The notes under the pieces were generated by a model. The model searched no databases. It was given only the letters and a program-made list of their open reading frames with translations, and was not told the origin of the DNA. Shown here one piece after another: positions 33,877 to 45,609 of a DNA stretch of 64,000 bases. The stretch's first letter is position 1, and every line of letters begins with the position of its first letter. Origin of the DNA: Aporrectodea caliginosa (taxonomy: Eukaryota > Annelida > Clitellata > Crassiclitellata > Lumbricidae); assembly GCA_020284085.1 (NCBI GenBank), contig JACEVL010000416.1:248501-312500 (forward strand), given 5' to 3'. The translations under genes were made by a program, and so were the position numbers.

Positions 33877-34260
33877 GCCGGTGTCCCGAAATAGAGTATT
33901 CCCCATAAATGTATGAGTAATATTGAGTATCCCCCTTAGCGAAATGGAGTAGGCCTATTCGGTTTAGTTTGCATTTTTGGCGGTTTCTAAGTGTATTCAG
34001 TCGTACTGTTTGGATTTTTTTACACATAAAATATTTTAAGTTGCGTATCTTTAGTTTGTACGTCGACCTGAAATTAATTTACTTCGTTTTTGGTGATTTT
34101 GACTGGATTTTCGTCTCGGCTATCGTGATCCGCATGACGATGGGGGTAGAAAATGGTTTATTCCCCCGGATACTCTAAACCGGTTAATTCCATCCGCGGG
34201 GATAAATTCATACATCCCCCGGATAGTCTTAGGACGCATACTCTATTTCGTGATACCGGC
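33877..34260. mobile_element. Short TIR element present in both duplicon copies
   Basis: Ends GCCGGTGTCCCGAAATAGAG and the inverse of GCCGGTATCACGAAATAGAG bound a 384-bp segment. It also occurs in copy 2 (about 40712-42294, where it contains a later hAT). Presence in both copies shows it predates the duplication. Target duplication unclear. Confidence 0.6.
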
Positions 34261-34452
34261 AATGTATGAATGGAAAGTCTTGAAAACTCTCCATAACAGG
34301 CCTTGTCTTTTTGTTCGCAGATTATGCCAGTACCACATTATACTACTGGTTGACAAAGGCAGGTGCACCTAAACAATTTGCCCTAGCTTGTAACCGATAG
34401 ACCACCGTGTAGCACAGTATTTCTATGAAAATAATATTAATTCTCGTGTTAT

Positions 34453-35105
34453 GCAACAATATTCATTCATTCATTCATTCTGGAAATTTATATAGCGCCC
34501 CTTCAAGAATCTACTCAGAGGCGCTCCCAGCCCAGCCACGGCAAAAGTAAAAAGACTTGAGTGATTTATAAAACCTAGTTTGACTGATCAAAGGTAGCAA
34601 GCGCAGCTCCGATGGCAGGTCATTCCAGATGGAGGGGCCTGCAACCGAGAAAGCTCGGCGCTGCCTAGCAGTCAAGCGAGCCCGCGGAACTAGGAGTTGC
34701 CCCGTCGTCGCAGAGCGAAGCGCCCGACGCGCTACAACGTCGGACACTGGGCGGCAGAGGTTGCGCAGGTAAGATGGAGCACAGCCAAGGATGCTGCGTG
34801 AAACCAAAGAAGCAATACGGTATGATATCCGTTGGGCCACAGGCAGCCAGTGTAACACATCGCGCATGTAGGCAGAGACAGAGCCGAATTTGGGAATTCG
34901 CCCAATAAGCCGAGCAGCTGAGCGCAGAACTCGATCTCTTCGCCCCAGAACCCCAAGAGGGAGGCCAACGAGGATCGAGCAACAGTGGTCAATTCGACTA
35001 GTAACAAAGGCATGCACAAGAACCACTAGTGCGTCATGAGAAAGAGAGCGAGAAACTACTCGGAGCTGGCGAAGCTGATAGTAACAGCTTCGACAGATCA
35101 AGTTC
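34453..35105 (-). mobile_element. CR1/L2-like LINE, ORF2 C-terminus and tail (copy 1 only)
   Basis: The minus strand from about 35105 encodes AFVTSRIDHCCSILVGLP, VLRSAARLIGRIPKFG, VLHWLPVAQRISYRIASL and RRAFSVAGPSIWNDLPSELR up to a stop at 34511. Then comes the GCGCTATATA tail and an ATTC tandem (34453-34480). The frame is open for about 190 codons, so it is fairly young. The corresponding place in copy 2 (near 42490) is empty. Confidence 0.85.
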
Positions 35106-35230
35106 ACATGTTGAATATATTGCATCACTTCTTCCTGCGCTCGACTTCTGTACAGCTGGTGAAGAAGAATTTCATAGATCACAAACAGATCAATGCTGGT
35201 GCCCTTGCACTTCTCACGTAGTCCAATAGC

Positions 35231-35773
35231 CAGTGTGATTCTCGTTAACGATAACGATAACGAAAATGTTCGTTAACGAAAATAAAATGATTTCGTTAAC
35301 GATAACTATAACTATAACTAAAAAATATCATTAACTATAACTATAACTATAACGAAAATAATACTAACGAAAATTCATCTTTATTTTCGTTAATGCAAAC
35401 AATAAAAATAGGAAGTGCAATATGGACGATTCGACATAAATGAGATCGAAAATGCGATATTTTTATTATGCAATTTGTCAGTTACTTTGGAAACTCGTTA
35501 ATTCACGAAGCTGAATGCACCCATGCTTCAAAGGCTTTCAAAGCTCTGAGCAAATTGTGAAACAGCGTGTTAATACGCACAATTTTGCCTATAGCCTTAA
35601 TTATTGTAACTAAGTGTAACGAAAATTAACTAAAATAAAAATCCATTAACTATAACTATAACTATAACTAAAAAATAATACTAACTATAACTATAACTAT
35701 AACTAAAATTAAAAACAGATTAACTGCAACTGTAACTATAACTAAAATAAAATCTGTAAGGAGAATCACACTG
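35231..35773. mobile_element. 543-bp hAT-like MITE rich in TAACTA repeats (copy 1 only)
   Basis: Ends CAGTGTGATTCTC and GAGAATCACACTG are perfect inverted repeats. The flanks are CCAATAGC (35223-35230) and CCATTGAC (35774-35781), an 8-bp duplication with three differences. The empty site in copy 2 (near 42596-42610) reads CCAATAGCCAAAAG, confirming the insertion. The interior is mostly TAACTATAAC and CGTTAACGATAACG tandems. Confidence 0.85.
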
Positions 35774-36941
35774 CCATTGACCAAAAGCTATAATTACTAA
35801 TGATGAAACCGCGCAACTGGTGGGCTGGGGATCACAGAAACCTATTCACGTTGAAATTAGATTGAACATGGCATTGACAACATCAGTTTGGATAAACATT
35901 CTTCTATGCAGTAGGATGGCCTCTTTAAAGTTCAATTCACAGGTCATTTTCTCACATCGATTGACTGTTAAACCAATGTTCTGTTTTGCCCCAAATCGAA
36001 ATCAGCACCCAAGAATTTCCACTGGATCAAAACCAAGTCGCCTAAGTCGACTTCAAGACGATTCCCTAATCACAATACATTGGCTAGAGTTTTAAATACA
36101 CTTAATCCATGTATGTCTAAGGGCCTTGCTTTTTTTCAAAGGGATGCGATTAACTGTGCTCTTATCATTTCGAATAAATAGAACAGTTTGTAGAATAATG
36201 CATTTCACATTTCAGGCTTTAGCTAACTAATTCGTTTGTTTTTCAATAAGAATTAAGTTTATGTGCACATGTGTGTAACTTTTAAGAAGCGATGGATGAC
36301 CTTTATTCGTAGTTAAATGTTTTCAGCATATGTTGCTTTTTATTGGACTTATGCTTCTGACAACATTATTACTCTGCAGTAGCTAGCACATGCTCATTGC
36401 TGAATAGCCTAATGAACGTAACCTTGCGTATACACTGGACTGTGCATTTATCTATATTTGTTAACCAACGATTTTTAAATATACATTGGTGTTTCAGAAA
36501 ATGCTTTTTGTGTAAATAGTTTGAAGTAAGCTTACATACTTGGTAGTAGGCCTAGTTGCTTGCCTCGTCTGTTTTCTTGAACTTTACACTTTAACAGGGT
36601 AATTAGCTGTTCAGACTATTCATGACAATATGCAAAACTATGCCACAAAATGCGTTATTTGAAATAAATTGAGACTGTTCCGTGTTAGACCCGTCACCCA
36701 TGCATCGTGTATTTTCTTGAGCTTTAAATCTTAACTGTGTAATTAGCGATATGTGCGAGCACTAAGCTAAGGTCTTCAGAATATGGAAAATATTTACCGG
36801 AAGATACGTTTTGCACATTATTTTAATTGAACTGGGTACTGTTTTTTGTTAGGTGATAGCACTGCTATGTTCCATAGCTAAACAGTTCTTTCTGTGTAAT
36901 TTAAGATTTATACTATGACATATGCAAATGTATGCTAGAAA

Positions 36942-38242
36942 ATACCAGGCCACCAAAAATGACACAACAACCTATCGATGGTTTTTTGTGTTCCCAAATG
37001 ACCACTTGACGGAATGTCATGTGCCACTTGCAGTAATTTATTCCTTAAGGCTGTAGGTACAACAATTTGTTTTACCTCAATGCCATCAGGAACTATCTTA
37101 TTTTTCCAATGTCTTACCAACACATCATTAGAAACATCATAGTAACTCTGTTCCCTCATTGACGAATCCGAATTAGCCAACTCAAACAATGGCTTCAATG
37201 AGACATCGTTACGTTGTAACTGAATCAAATCATTTCGAGATACAATTTCTCCTATGTTTGACTTAATGAGTTCATTCTCGTCAAACAATTCACTAACACC
37301 TGAAAACTCCAAATCCTCTTCTACTACTTCCAACTGTGTACTAGCATGAGCGTTCACGGCATCTTTATTCCCAGTGACAACCCTATCCAATGCTGCTTGT
37401 GCTCTAGTTACCACAGAAATGTCTATAGGTCCCATATCTGCAATATCATTACCTATGAGCACATCTACTCCTTCGGGTAACTTATCAATTAAGCCACATA
37501 ACACTTTTCCCTTCACTCGTTCCGAATCCAAGTTAATTTCCACTAAAGGAATCTCAATGGGATCTCCCACTACACCCTGAATCAACCTATTTTCCTTTGT
37601 GTCTTTAAACTCATCATTTTCTACTCTTTCCCTGCTAACCAAAGTTTGCAATGAACCTGAATCCCTCAACAACACTATCTGACGCCGTGTACCTTCATGC
37701 CCATACAACCATGCATTTGAACAAAAAGGTCTATAACTATCATGCACATGCATTGAACCTTGTGAGTTTTCAGTATAGCAGCTGTCATTCCCCACTAACT
37801 GAACTGATCTCGGATTAGTTTCATAATTTCGTTGCCCATTACTTTCATTTCTACTTTTCAAATGCCAACAATTTGAAACCACGTGTCCTTTTCCTCCACA
37901 AAACCCACAAGCCGCTGGTGATCCCAAACTTCTAGGAAAAGCCAATTTATTTGTCTTTTTAGGTGACCTCCAATCAGAATTCCACGGTTTATTCTCAAAT
38001 TTCTGTGCGTTTGAGTAGTGTCCCCAATTTCCTTTTTCCATATTCAAATCCACTTTAGTTTCACCTCTGAATCCTCCAAATGTTTCCAATTTAAATGGTT
38101 TGTACAGAATAGCAAATTCATCTGCTAATTTGGCTGCTTCACTCAAACTCTCAGGTTTTTTTTCAATTACCCATCTATGAAGTTCTGTTGGTAAACAATT
38201 CACAAATTGTTCCAACTTCACTACTTCAATGAGTTTATCCAC
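36942..38242 (-). pseudogene. gag C-terminus, zinc knuckle, protease and integrase N-terminus
   Basis: The frame continues the gag domain (KLEQFVNCLPTELHRWVIEK). It then has a CCHC knuckle, CGFCGGKGHVVSNC (about 37915), a protease-like segment VLLRDSGSLQTLV with the D-S-G triad (near 37670), and the integrase H2C2 entry AHDIPSSGHLGTQKTIDRL then FWWPG. The stop comes from flanking DNA just past the break at 36942. Compared with complete elements it lacks the integrase core, reverse transcriptase and RNase H. It is separated from the 5' gag frame by a frameshift. It cannot encode a functional polyprotein. Confidence 0.8.
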
Positions 38243-39336
38243 TTCTTTCGTAGCACCTTCCCCTCAATCCAACTGTTAAATGGCAAACTCATTCGAAAAG
38301 CAAAATTTGAATATGTCTCCAAATTTCCTTTTTTCATTGTTCTGAACCGTTTTCTATAAAATTCCGGAACACGAGCATAAGCTCTCAACAATGCTTGCTT
38401 CAGAATGTCATAGTCTTGACATTCCTCCACACTGAGCTCTGAGAACACTTTCTGTGCCTTGCCAGTTAACTGAGTATGAATGAGTCCCGTCCATTTATCT
38501 TTTGGAAATTTATGTATTTGCATTGCTTTTTCAAATGCCAACAAATAATGTTCAACATCTAATTCATCAAATTTCGGAACAAATTTTACTGCATTAGACA
38601 TTCGAAAACCTTGCTCCATATCATCGTTTTCACTTACATTATTTTCCAACTTTTTCAATTTCAACTCATGTTGTCTTACTTTATCTTTTTCTTGCAGTTC
38701 TAATTCCAACTGTAGCTTACTCTGAGCTGCCTCTGCTTCCACTCTCAATCTTCTCTCCAATACTTCAGCTTCCAACTTTATTCTCCTTTCCTCTGCTTCT
38801 AATTTCTCACTTGCTGCTGCTGCTTCTAATCGTATTCGCCTTTCTTCTGCTTCTGATTCTTTTCTACGTTCTTCTGCTTGCCACTTTCTTTCTTCCATTT
38901 CTAATTGTCTCCTCTCCACTTCCAACTTAGCTTTACGCTCCTCAGCTTCTACTTCAGCTTTAACTTTCCTTTCCTGAGCTGCTTCTTGTGCTTCTACCTT
39001 ACGTTGTTCAACGTCTGCTTCTAACTTAAGTGTAAACATTTCCAAGTCACGCTCTTCCTTTCTCTGCTGTCTTTCTGCTTCCTCTCTCTTAAATTGTCTA
39101 TCAGCCTCTTCTGCTTCCTTCGCTGCTTTTAACTCCAAAGACTTGCTTTTTATTTTCCATTCCTCACGCATAGCCTTAGACGGAGATACTAACTTCGCTA
39201 ACTTCTTTTGCATCTGTGCTTTACTTAAGCCTTTTGCTTCCTGACCTAAGCGTTCTAACTCAACTTTTAATTCTTCAACCGAACAGTCAAAGACATCTTC
39301 AAGCGTTAACGCTTTTGCTGCTACAGGCGACTCCAT
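38221..39336 (-). pseudogene. gag 5' part with long charged coiled coil
   Basis: ATG at 39336 opens a 371-codon frame. Residues 1-60 form a SAP-like helical segment (LERLGQEAKGLSKAQMQKKL). Residues about 65-235 are an Arg/Glu/Lys/Ala-rich coiled coil (repeats like EAEERRIRLEAEAA). From about 245 there is a gag core (FVPKFDELDVEHYLLAFEKA). The frame is lost near 38240, inside the gag core, where the continuation is found in another frame. A shift inside the gag core is more likely damage than programmed frameshifting. Confidence 0.8.
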
Positions 39337-39518
39337 TTTGCCTGCTTTTCTCTAGTCTATTCTAGACTTACTCAAATTATTTTCAGCTCTGTTGCCAAAA
39401 CTTTCATTACGAAATCTCCTTTTCAAAGGTTTTAATTTCCCCACTTTTGTCTCTAGACTCTTTTAGAAAAGTCCCTACAAAATTTTCGCTTTTAGACTTT
39501 TCACATTAACGTCACTTT

Positions 39519-39535
39519 TGGACGAAGCCCCCAAA
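39519..39535 (-). other. Primer-binding-site-like sequence
   Basis: Immediately inside the LTR the minus strand reads TTTGGGGGCTTCGTCC. It resembles the tRNA-Pro-type primer-binding site but has extra T residues, so the priming tRNA is uncertain. Confidence 0.5.
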
Positions 39536-40082
39536 TGTAAGGTGCTACTATACGAATGAAGACAACTCGTTTCTAGGGTAAAAAAGAATGTATATTATAA
39601 AACAAAATCCGTAATAGTAACACACAGCAACCTTATCGAAGAACATCGTCTCCAGGTCTCGAGAACGTTGCACAGCAAACAAACAACTTGGTTGGCCACA
39701 GCGGACACGAAACCAACAGTTTTAACTAGTTAACTAGACTTATCTAGTACATGGAAGTCTTGGTCAGTTCTACTGAAAATTCGACACCACACGGCAACAG
39801 GCCTAACGAAAACTGCCAAGCTTCTACGACGATTCTTTCACATTGGTTTAAATAGGAGAGAACACTCCTTCTAAACTATACATGATATATTTCATCATCT
39901 ATCCTAATTTCTGTCTCTGTTACAGTAACGATATTCGTATATTTATAGTACGCATAACATCACGCCTACTTTTTATATATAGTTCAGTTCAATACTAAAT
40001 ATATTTAGCTTTATCTAGAATGTCTCTTCAATCTAGGACAAAGTACCGTAAACAGTGTCTCGGTTGGGAAGGTCTCCCAACA
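39536..40082 (-). repeat. 5' LTR of the Gypsy-type element (547 bp)
   Basis: On the minus strand it starts TGTTGGGAGACC and ends AGCACCTTACA, giving the standard TGT...ACA ends, and lies directly before the primer-binding-like site. No second LTR is present in the window, so age cannot be estimated from LTR divergence. Confidence 0.75.
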
Positions 40083-40132
40083 ATGTATATATATATATAT
40101 ATATGTTATATATAATATATATACTGTTTTAG

Positions 40133-40423
40133 ACTGTCGAACAGAGCAACAGATTTCCCGATAATCAACTTAAGAATGTAAATGCATTTTGGATTGGCGC
40201 TAGAAGGAAGAACATTTCCGATTGCAACTCAACATTTGAATGGATATCAAACAATGGAGCGACTTTTCCCATACAGTACAGCAACTGGAATCCTGAAGAA
40301 CCTAACTGTTCTCAGCAAAGTGAGGCATGTGCATCTATAAATAGAAACGATGCCTCTAAGTGGAATGATTTGTCGTGCACGTGGACTGCTTGTCCTTTGT
40401 GCGAGGTTACGATTAATGTCTGA
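40133..40423 (+). pseudogene. Duplicated lectin terminal exon (second half of CTLD), frameshifted
   Basis: This is the copy-2 counterpart of exon 3 at 33301-33593. The acceptor AG is at 40131-40132. Between it and the FWIGARRKN segment there is a 3-base deletion and a 1-base insertion compared with copy 1, so splicing at this acceptor in phase 1 leads to a stop near 40160. From about 40162 on, the lectin frame is intact to a stop at 40421-40423, with YSNWNPEEPNCSQQSEAC and KWNDLSCTWTACPLC. EPN and WND are preserved. No exon 1 or 2 precedes it within its own block. It is either dead or used from another acceptor. Confidence 0.8.
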
Positions 40424-40961
40424 TTTCAGCAAATTGTCGTCAGTTTTTAACGTTTCTTTAAACTCATAACCAGATACTAAAATAGTTTGTGCTGCTTAAT
40501 CTATTGGAACATTATTCAGACGATGCAATTATTGTATTATGTCAATTAGACCCAACAGCCACTTAGAGTCTTTGATCAATAACATTATTATGGCAGTCCA
40601 TACTGCATGGTATCCCTTTTTTGGGTACGGCAGAATAAAAGCACCACATTCAACCAAGTAAAGTGTAAGGGAGGGAAAGGCATAGAGGATATGTTCATTT
40701 CTTTTCGTAGGCCATTGAGCCGGTGTCAAGAAATAGAGTATTTCCCATACATGGTATCTCCCTTAGCGAAATGGAGTATTTGGTTTAGTTTGCATTTTTG
40801 GCGGTTTCTAAGTGTATTATTCAGTCGTACTGTTTGGATTTATTGTACACATAAAATATTTTTAAGTTGCGTATCTTTAGTTTGTACGTCGACCTGAAAT
40901 TAATTTGCTTCGTTTTTGGTGATTTTGACTGGATTTTCGTCTCGGCTATCGTGATGCGTAT

Positions 40962-41195
40962 TAGAGGTCTGCGGGTAGAGCATTTTTGCTACCGACCCGT
41001 ACCCGTAAGACAGGACCGTTACCCGTACCCGTACCCGACCCGTACTCGAAATTACTACCCAACCCGACCCGTACCCGCGGGTATGCCCGTACCCGTCACA
41101 TAATTAAAGGACTTCCCATAATCCCAGTCCCTACCAGTCCAATGATCTTACAAAGCATGTGGTAGTAATAGTCTGACGATGACGGTAATAATCAC

Positions 41196-41268
<73 letters not shown>

Positions 41269-42167
41269 TGCAACACGATGGAGACGAGAACCCGTAAAAC
41301 ACAATTATGCTTAGTTTCTTAGAGCCTGAGGGATTCTTTCTACCTCGGGCGACAAAAAAAAATAATAATAATAACTTGTTTCGGGACCCGCAGAAGACGC
41401 ACGCCTCTTTCAGCGTCTTTCAATTTGCACACAACGATTCAATGCTGTTGCTTTTCGTTGCACGTTTACACATTTGACTGATGAAGATGACCGTTAACTC
41501 CAGAACGACAAAACGACGGATAGTTTCTTAGAGCCAGAGGGGTTACATTTACCTCGGGCGATTTAAACATATAATAATAAATTTTATGCAGCCAGCCACA
41601 ACACGTCAGTTGGTCACAAAATACCGCTATTTGAATACCGGTAGCTTAAGTGTTTCTCAGAGGGAAAAGGGTGACGGTCTTGGTGTTTCAACTATGCCTA
41701 GCCTCAACTACCGTAACTGCATCAACCTGTTTTAAAGAAAACACGGCTGCTGGACTGCCAAGTTAGGCGTCAGCGACCTCTGACCCCGGTTGTCGGGACT
41801 GAAACTCAGATAAGACATATGTAAAAACCCTACGCTCGGATTGTATTAATGGAAACAAGTGTAATTGTAAATTGAGCATCTATAAATGAATGTCAAGCTC
41901 ACTAAGCGCACGGACATAGGTCAATACAAGGATATGGTGCCTATACATGTAGGATACAGCCAGTCATAGTAAGTCTCTGAAGGTACAAGACACAATTACA
42001 TGTAACCCCAAAACTTCAGTTCGTTACGGGTAAAACCGGGTATACCCGTACCCGTAATGCTCTTACCCGTACCCGACCCGACCCGTAAATTGTCTACCCG
42101 ACCCGTACCCGACCCGCGGGTACGGGTCGGTACGGGTACTCCCGCGGGTACGGGTATACCACCCCTA
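40962..42167. mobile_element. 1206-bp non-autonomous hAT-like element (copy 2 only)
   Basis: Flanked by a perfect 8-bp duplication ATGCGTAT (40954-40961 and 42168-42175). Ends TAGAGGTCTGCGGG and the inverse of TAGGGGTGGTATACCC are imperfect inverted repeats. Both subterminal regions are arrays of ACCCGT/ACGGGT units in opposite orientation. Copy 1 has the uninterrupted site near 34129. It contains a TAA microsatellite (41190-41270). No transposase recognised. Confidence 0.88.
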
Positions 42168-43879
42168 ATGCGTATACCGATGGGGGATAGAATGATTTAT
42201 CCCCCGGATACTCTAAACCGGTTTATTCCATCCGGGGTGATAAATTCATACATCCCCGGATAGTCTTAGGACGGATACTCTATTTCGTGATACCGGTAAT
42301 GTATGAATTGAAAGTCTCGAAAACTCTCCATCACAGGCCTGGTCTTTTGGTTCTCAGCTTACGCCAGTACCACATTATACTACTTGGTGACCAAGGCACG
42401 TGCACCTAAACAATTTGCCCTAGCTTGTAACTGATAGACCACCGTGTAGCACAGTATTTCTATGAAAATAATATTAATTCTGTGTTCGACATATTACATC
42501 ACTTCTTCCTGCGCTCGACTACTATACAGCTGCTGAAGAAGAATTTCATAGATTACACACAGATCAATGCTGGTGCCCTTGCACTTCTCACGTAGTCCAA
42601 TAGCCAAAAGCTATAATTACAAATGATGAAACCGCGCAAAGGGTGGGCTGTTCTGTTTTGCCCCAAATCGAAATCAGCACCCAAGAATTCCCACTCGATC
42701 AAAACCAAGTCACCTAAGTCGACTTCAAGACAATTCCCTATCACAATACATTGGTCAGAGTTTTGCATATAGATCTAAAAGCTTCCAATAGAGTCTTAAT
42801 ATCCACCTAATCCATGTCTAAGGCCTGTGCTTTGTTTTCAAAGGCATGCGATTAACTGTGTTCTTATCATTTCGAATAAATAGAACAGTTTGTAGAAGTT
42901 ACCATGCAGTATGCGCTGCTATTTCACATTTCAGGCTTTAGCTAATTAATTCGTTTGTTTTTCAATAAGAATTAAGCTTATGTGCACATGTGTGTAACTT
43001 TTAAGAAGCGATGGATGACCGTTATTCGTAGTTAAATGTTTTCAGCATATGTTGCTTTTTATTGGACTTATGCTTCTGACAACGTTATTACTCTGCAGTA
43101 GCTAGCACATGCTCTTTGCTGAATAACCTAATTAATGTAACCTTGCTTACACTTGACTGTGCATTTATCTGTATTTGTTAACCAACGATTTTTAAATATA
43201 CATGGTTGTTTCAGAATATGCTTTTTGTGTAAATAGTTTGAAGTAAGCTTACATACTTGATAGTAGACCTAGTTGCTTGCCTCGTCTGTTTTCTTGAACT
43301 TTACACTTTAACTGGGTAATTAGCTGTTCATACTATTCATGACAATATGCAAAATACGTTATTTGAATTAAATTGAGACTGTTCCGTGTTAGACCCATGC
43401 ATCGTGCATTTTTTTCAGCTTTAAATCTTAACTGTGTAATTAGCTATATGTGCGAGCACTAAGCTAAGGTCTTCATAATATGGAAACATTTACCTGAAGA
43501 TACGTTTTACACATTATTACTGGGTACTGTTTTTTTTGTTAGATGATAGCACTGCTTTGTTCCATGATAGCTAAACAGTTCTTACTGCGTAATTTAAGAT
43601 TTATACTATTCTTGACAATGTGCAAATGTATGCTAGAAAATGAGATTTATATATTAATTCTGGAATTCTCTGGTTCTGTCTGCTGTCCTTTAGCCTAGGT
43701 TGATGTCTGATTTGTTTCAGATTGCTATCTAGCGTAGGCTTATTCCGATCGCTGGTGCCTCATTGCTACTGACCAAGGGATCATTAGTTTGGGATGCTGG
43801 ATATTCACATTTAGTCTGATTTAGAGATAGTTGGATGGATGCATGATTCGATGGATGGATTGATCGATAGGCAGACGGA

Positions 43880-44170
43880 AAGACATACATACATACATGC
43901 ATACATACATACATACATACATAGATAGATAGGGCCTACAATCCCTACATACATACATACATACATACATACATACATACATACATACATACATACATAC
44001 ATACATACATACATACATACATACATACATACATACATACATACATACATACATACATACATACATACATACATACATACATACATACATACATACATAC
44101 ATACATACATACATACATACATACATACATACATACATACATACATACATACAGACAGACAGACAGACAT

Positions 44171-44250
<80 letters not shown>
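43880..44250. repeat. (CATA)n and (GATA)n microsatellites
   Basis: About 200 bases of CATA repeats (43947-44150), then a short ACAG run and GATA repeats to 44250. Tyr/Val/Cys/Met frames across it are artefacts. Confidence 0.97.
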
Positions 44251-44317
44251 CATTGGTTTATGCAAAAAAAAGTTGGCTCGGCGAAAGCAAAGTGCGGCGG
44301 ATGAATAATGCTGTGTA

Positions 44318-44525
44318 TCTGGGGGCCCGATAGCGTATTGGATAACATCTAGCACATAGAGCGAGAGGTACCGAGTTCGAGCCCCCGTTGGGCGAATATG
44401 CTTTGTAGGCTGCTATTAGCGCCGTGTATTGCAGGCTGTCTGTTCTGTTAGTAGTTAAGATTTAAATTGCATAACATGTAAATGTACAGCGCAGTGCGTT
44501 TGTCAGGCGCTTCAATAAAGAAAAG

Positions 44526-44623
<98 letters not shown>

Positions 44624-44640
44624 TACTACTATTATTATCT
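44318..44640 (+). mobile_element. tRNA-derived SINE, third family, with (ATT)n tail
   Basis: TAGCGTATTGGATAACATCT resembles an A box and GAGTTCGAGCCCC a B box at tRNA spacing, preceded by GGGGCCCGA. A body of about 120 bases contains CAGGCGCTTCAATAAAG and ends in a long ATT array (44527-44636). The tail length suggests a relatively recent insertion. Single copy in this window. Confidence 0.7.
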
Positions 44641-44644
44641 CTGA

Positions 44645-45240
44645 CACCGACGCCCCACGTGTCTCATGTGATTTTACAACTTATATTTAACTCCATTATT
44701 TCTACACTAGATGTTTACCCGTCCTAAGACGGTGAGTTACGGGTGCTCGAGCTGGCCACTTAAAATCAGCTCGCAGGCCCCATGTTGTACAGAACGACAT
44801 TAGACAATCGCTCACTTCAACTTTCATCACACGCAAATTTGATTCTACGCGACGTTAAGCGATCTAGTTCTTGTATATTCCCCAAACAACATCTATGGGC
44901 AATTGGGAAAGCATGTTGTCAAGAGAGCACTCTCCCTCACGCATGTGTGATTACCCTCCCCATTCTTCTTTGCGGACAACCGCATTCTAACAGAGCAATT
45001 AGGCAAAATATGTCAAAGTTAACCTGTTGATCTTCCAGGGCGGACTTTACTACGAGGTGAGAAACTTTGATTCTGCAAGGTCAGCAAGTGAGTTAAAGGA
45101 TCAAACGCTGTTCAGACTGTCTGCTGGCAATTTCGTATTCGACAATTTTCATCGCAACACTTCAAGAGAAACTGAACAAAGGCGTTCCTGAGCTGACAGC
45201 AAAGCAACTACGATCTAAAAGAATGGTTTTAAAACTCTTA
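44645..45240 (+). repeat. Segment paralogous to about 54560-54840
   Basis: CTCCCTCACGCATGTGTGAT and CTACGAGGTGAGAAACTTTG (with flanks) recur in diverged form at 54650-54800. A possible acceptor (TTGATCTTCCAG, near 45039) precedes an open segment, but I do not recognise a protein. Confidence 0.5.
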
Positions 45241-45609
45241 AGAAATAACCATAAAAGGTAACAAAGCTCACTCCGCAGGTTACAAGGGAGCTTATTGAAG
45301 AAAGATGGACCCACAACAGAGAATCTTCAACGGTCCAACACTCCAGAAGCTTCTATCTTGGACCTTGAAAATTCGAGCCGACGGGTCAACCAAGTCACTT
45401 TACGCAGGAGATCCAGAAATCCTGCGGCCAGGGATGGAAGCTTCTTCAGATAATATAGAGCACCGCCCGCAGAACAATTACGCATATGCATTAATGTCTT
45501 AAATTCAGTTCGTTTTCGTATAGATAGCCATCGAAGTAACCGCACTCGAAGTTGGACATATGCCCAAATTTACGCAGAGCCGCAGCTTTAATCTATTCCT
45601 GTCCTAGTA

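Larger units (their letters stand above)
33241..36941 (+). repeat. Tandem duplication, copy 1
   Basis: From the TA tract before lectin exon 3 to GCTAGAAAA at 36941, this matches 40083-43640 with small differences. Copy 1 has two insertions not present in copy 2: a LINE (about 34480-35105) and a hAT-like element (35231-35773). After removing insertions the unit is about 2.4 kb. The right boundary of copy 1 abuts the truncated LTR element. Confidence 0.85.
36942..40082 (-). mobile_element. Truncated Ty3/Gypsy-type LTR retrotransposon, Gmr1-like gene order
   Basis: On the minus strand, in order: one LTR (40082-39536), primer-binding-like site, gag (39336 onward), zinc knuckle, protease and the start of integrase, then a sharp break at 36942. 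The integrase zinc-binding segment follows the protease directly, with no reverse transcriptase or RNase H between. That is the order known for Gmr1-like elements, in which integrase precedes reverse transcriptase. The distal half and the second LTR are missing. It sits exactly between the two tandem duplicon copies. Confidence 0.8.
40083..43640 (+). repeat. Tandem duplication, copy 2
   Basis: Matches 33241-36941 from the TA tract before the lectin exon to GCTAGAAAA near 43640. It lacks the LINE and the TAACTA-rich hAT of copy 1 but contains the 1206-bp hAT at 40962-42167. Small deletions relative to copy 1 occur around 42640 and 43360-43400. Confidence 0.85.

Noticed and set aside
40247..40432. 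Minus-strand frame over the duplicated lectin exon
   Set aside because: Shadow of the lectin coding strand.
43811..44355. Overlapping frames of MYVC and IYLS repeats
   Set aside because: Pure translation of CATA/GATA microsatellites.
44462..44727. Poly-Ile and poly-Leu frames
   Set aside because: Translation of the ATT tail of a SINE.
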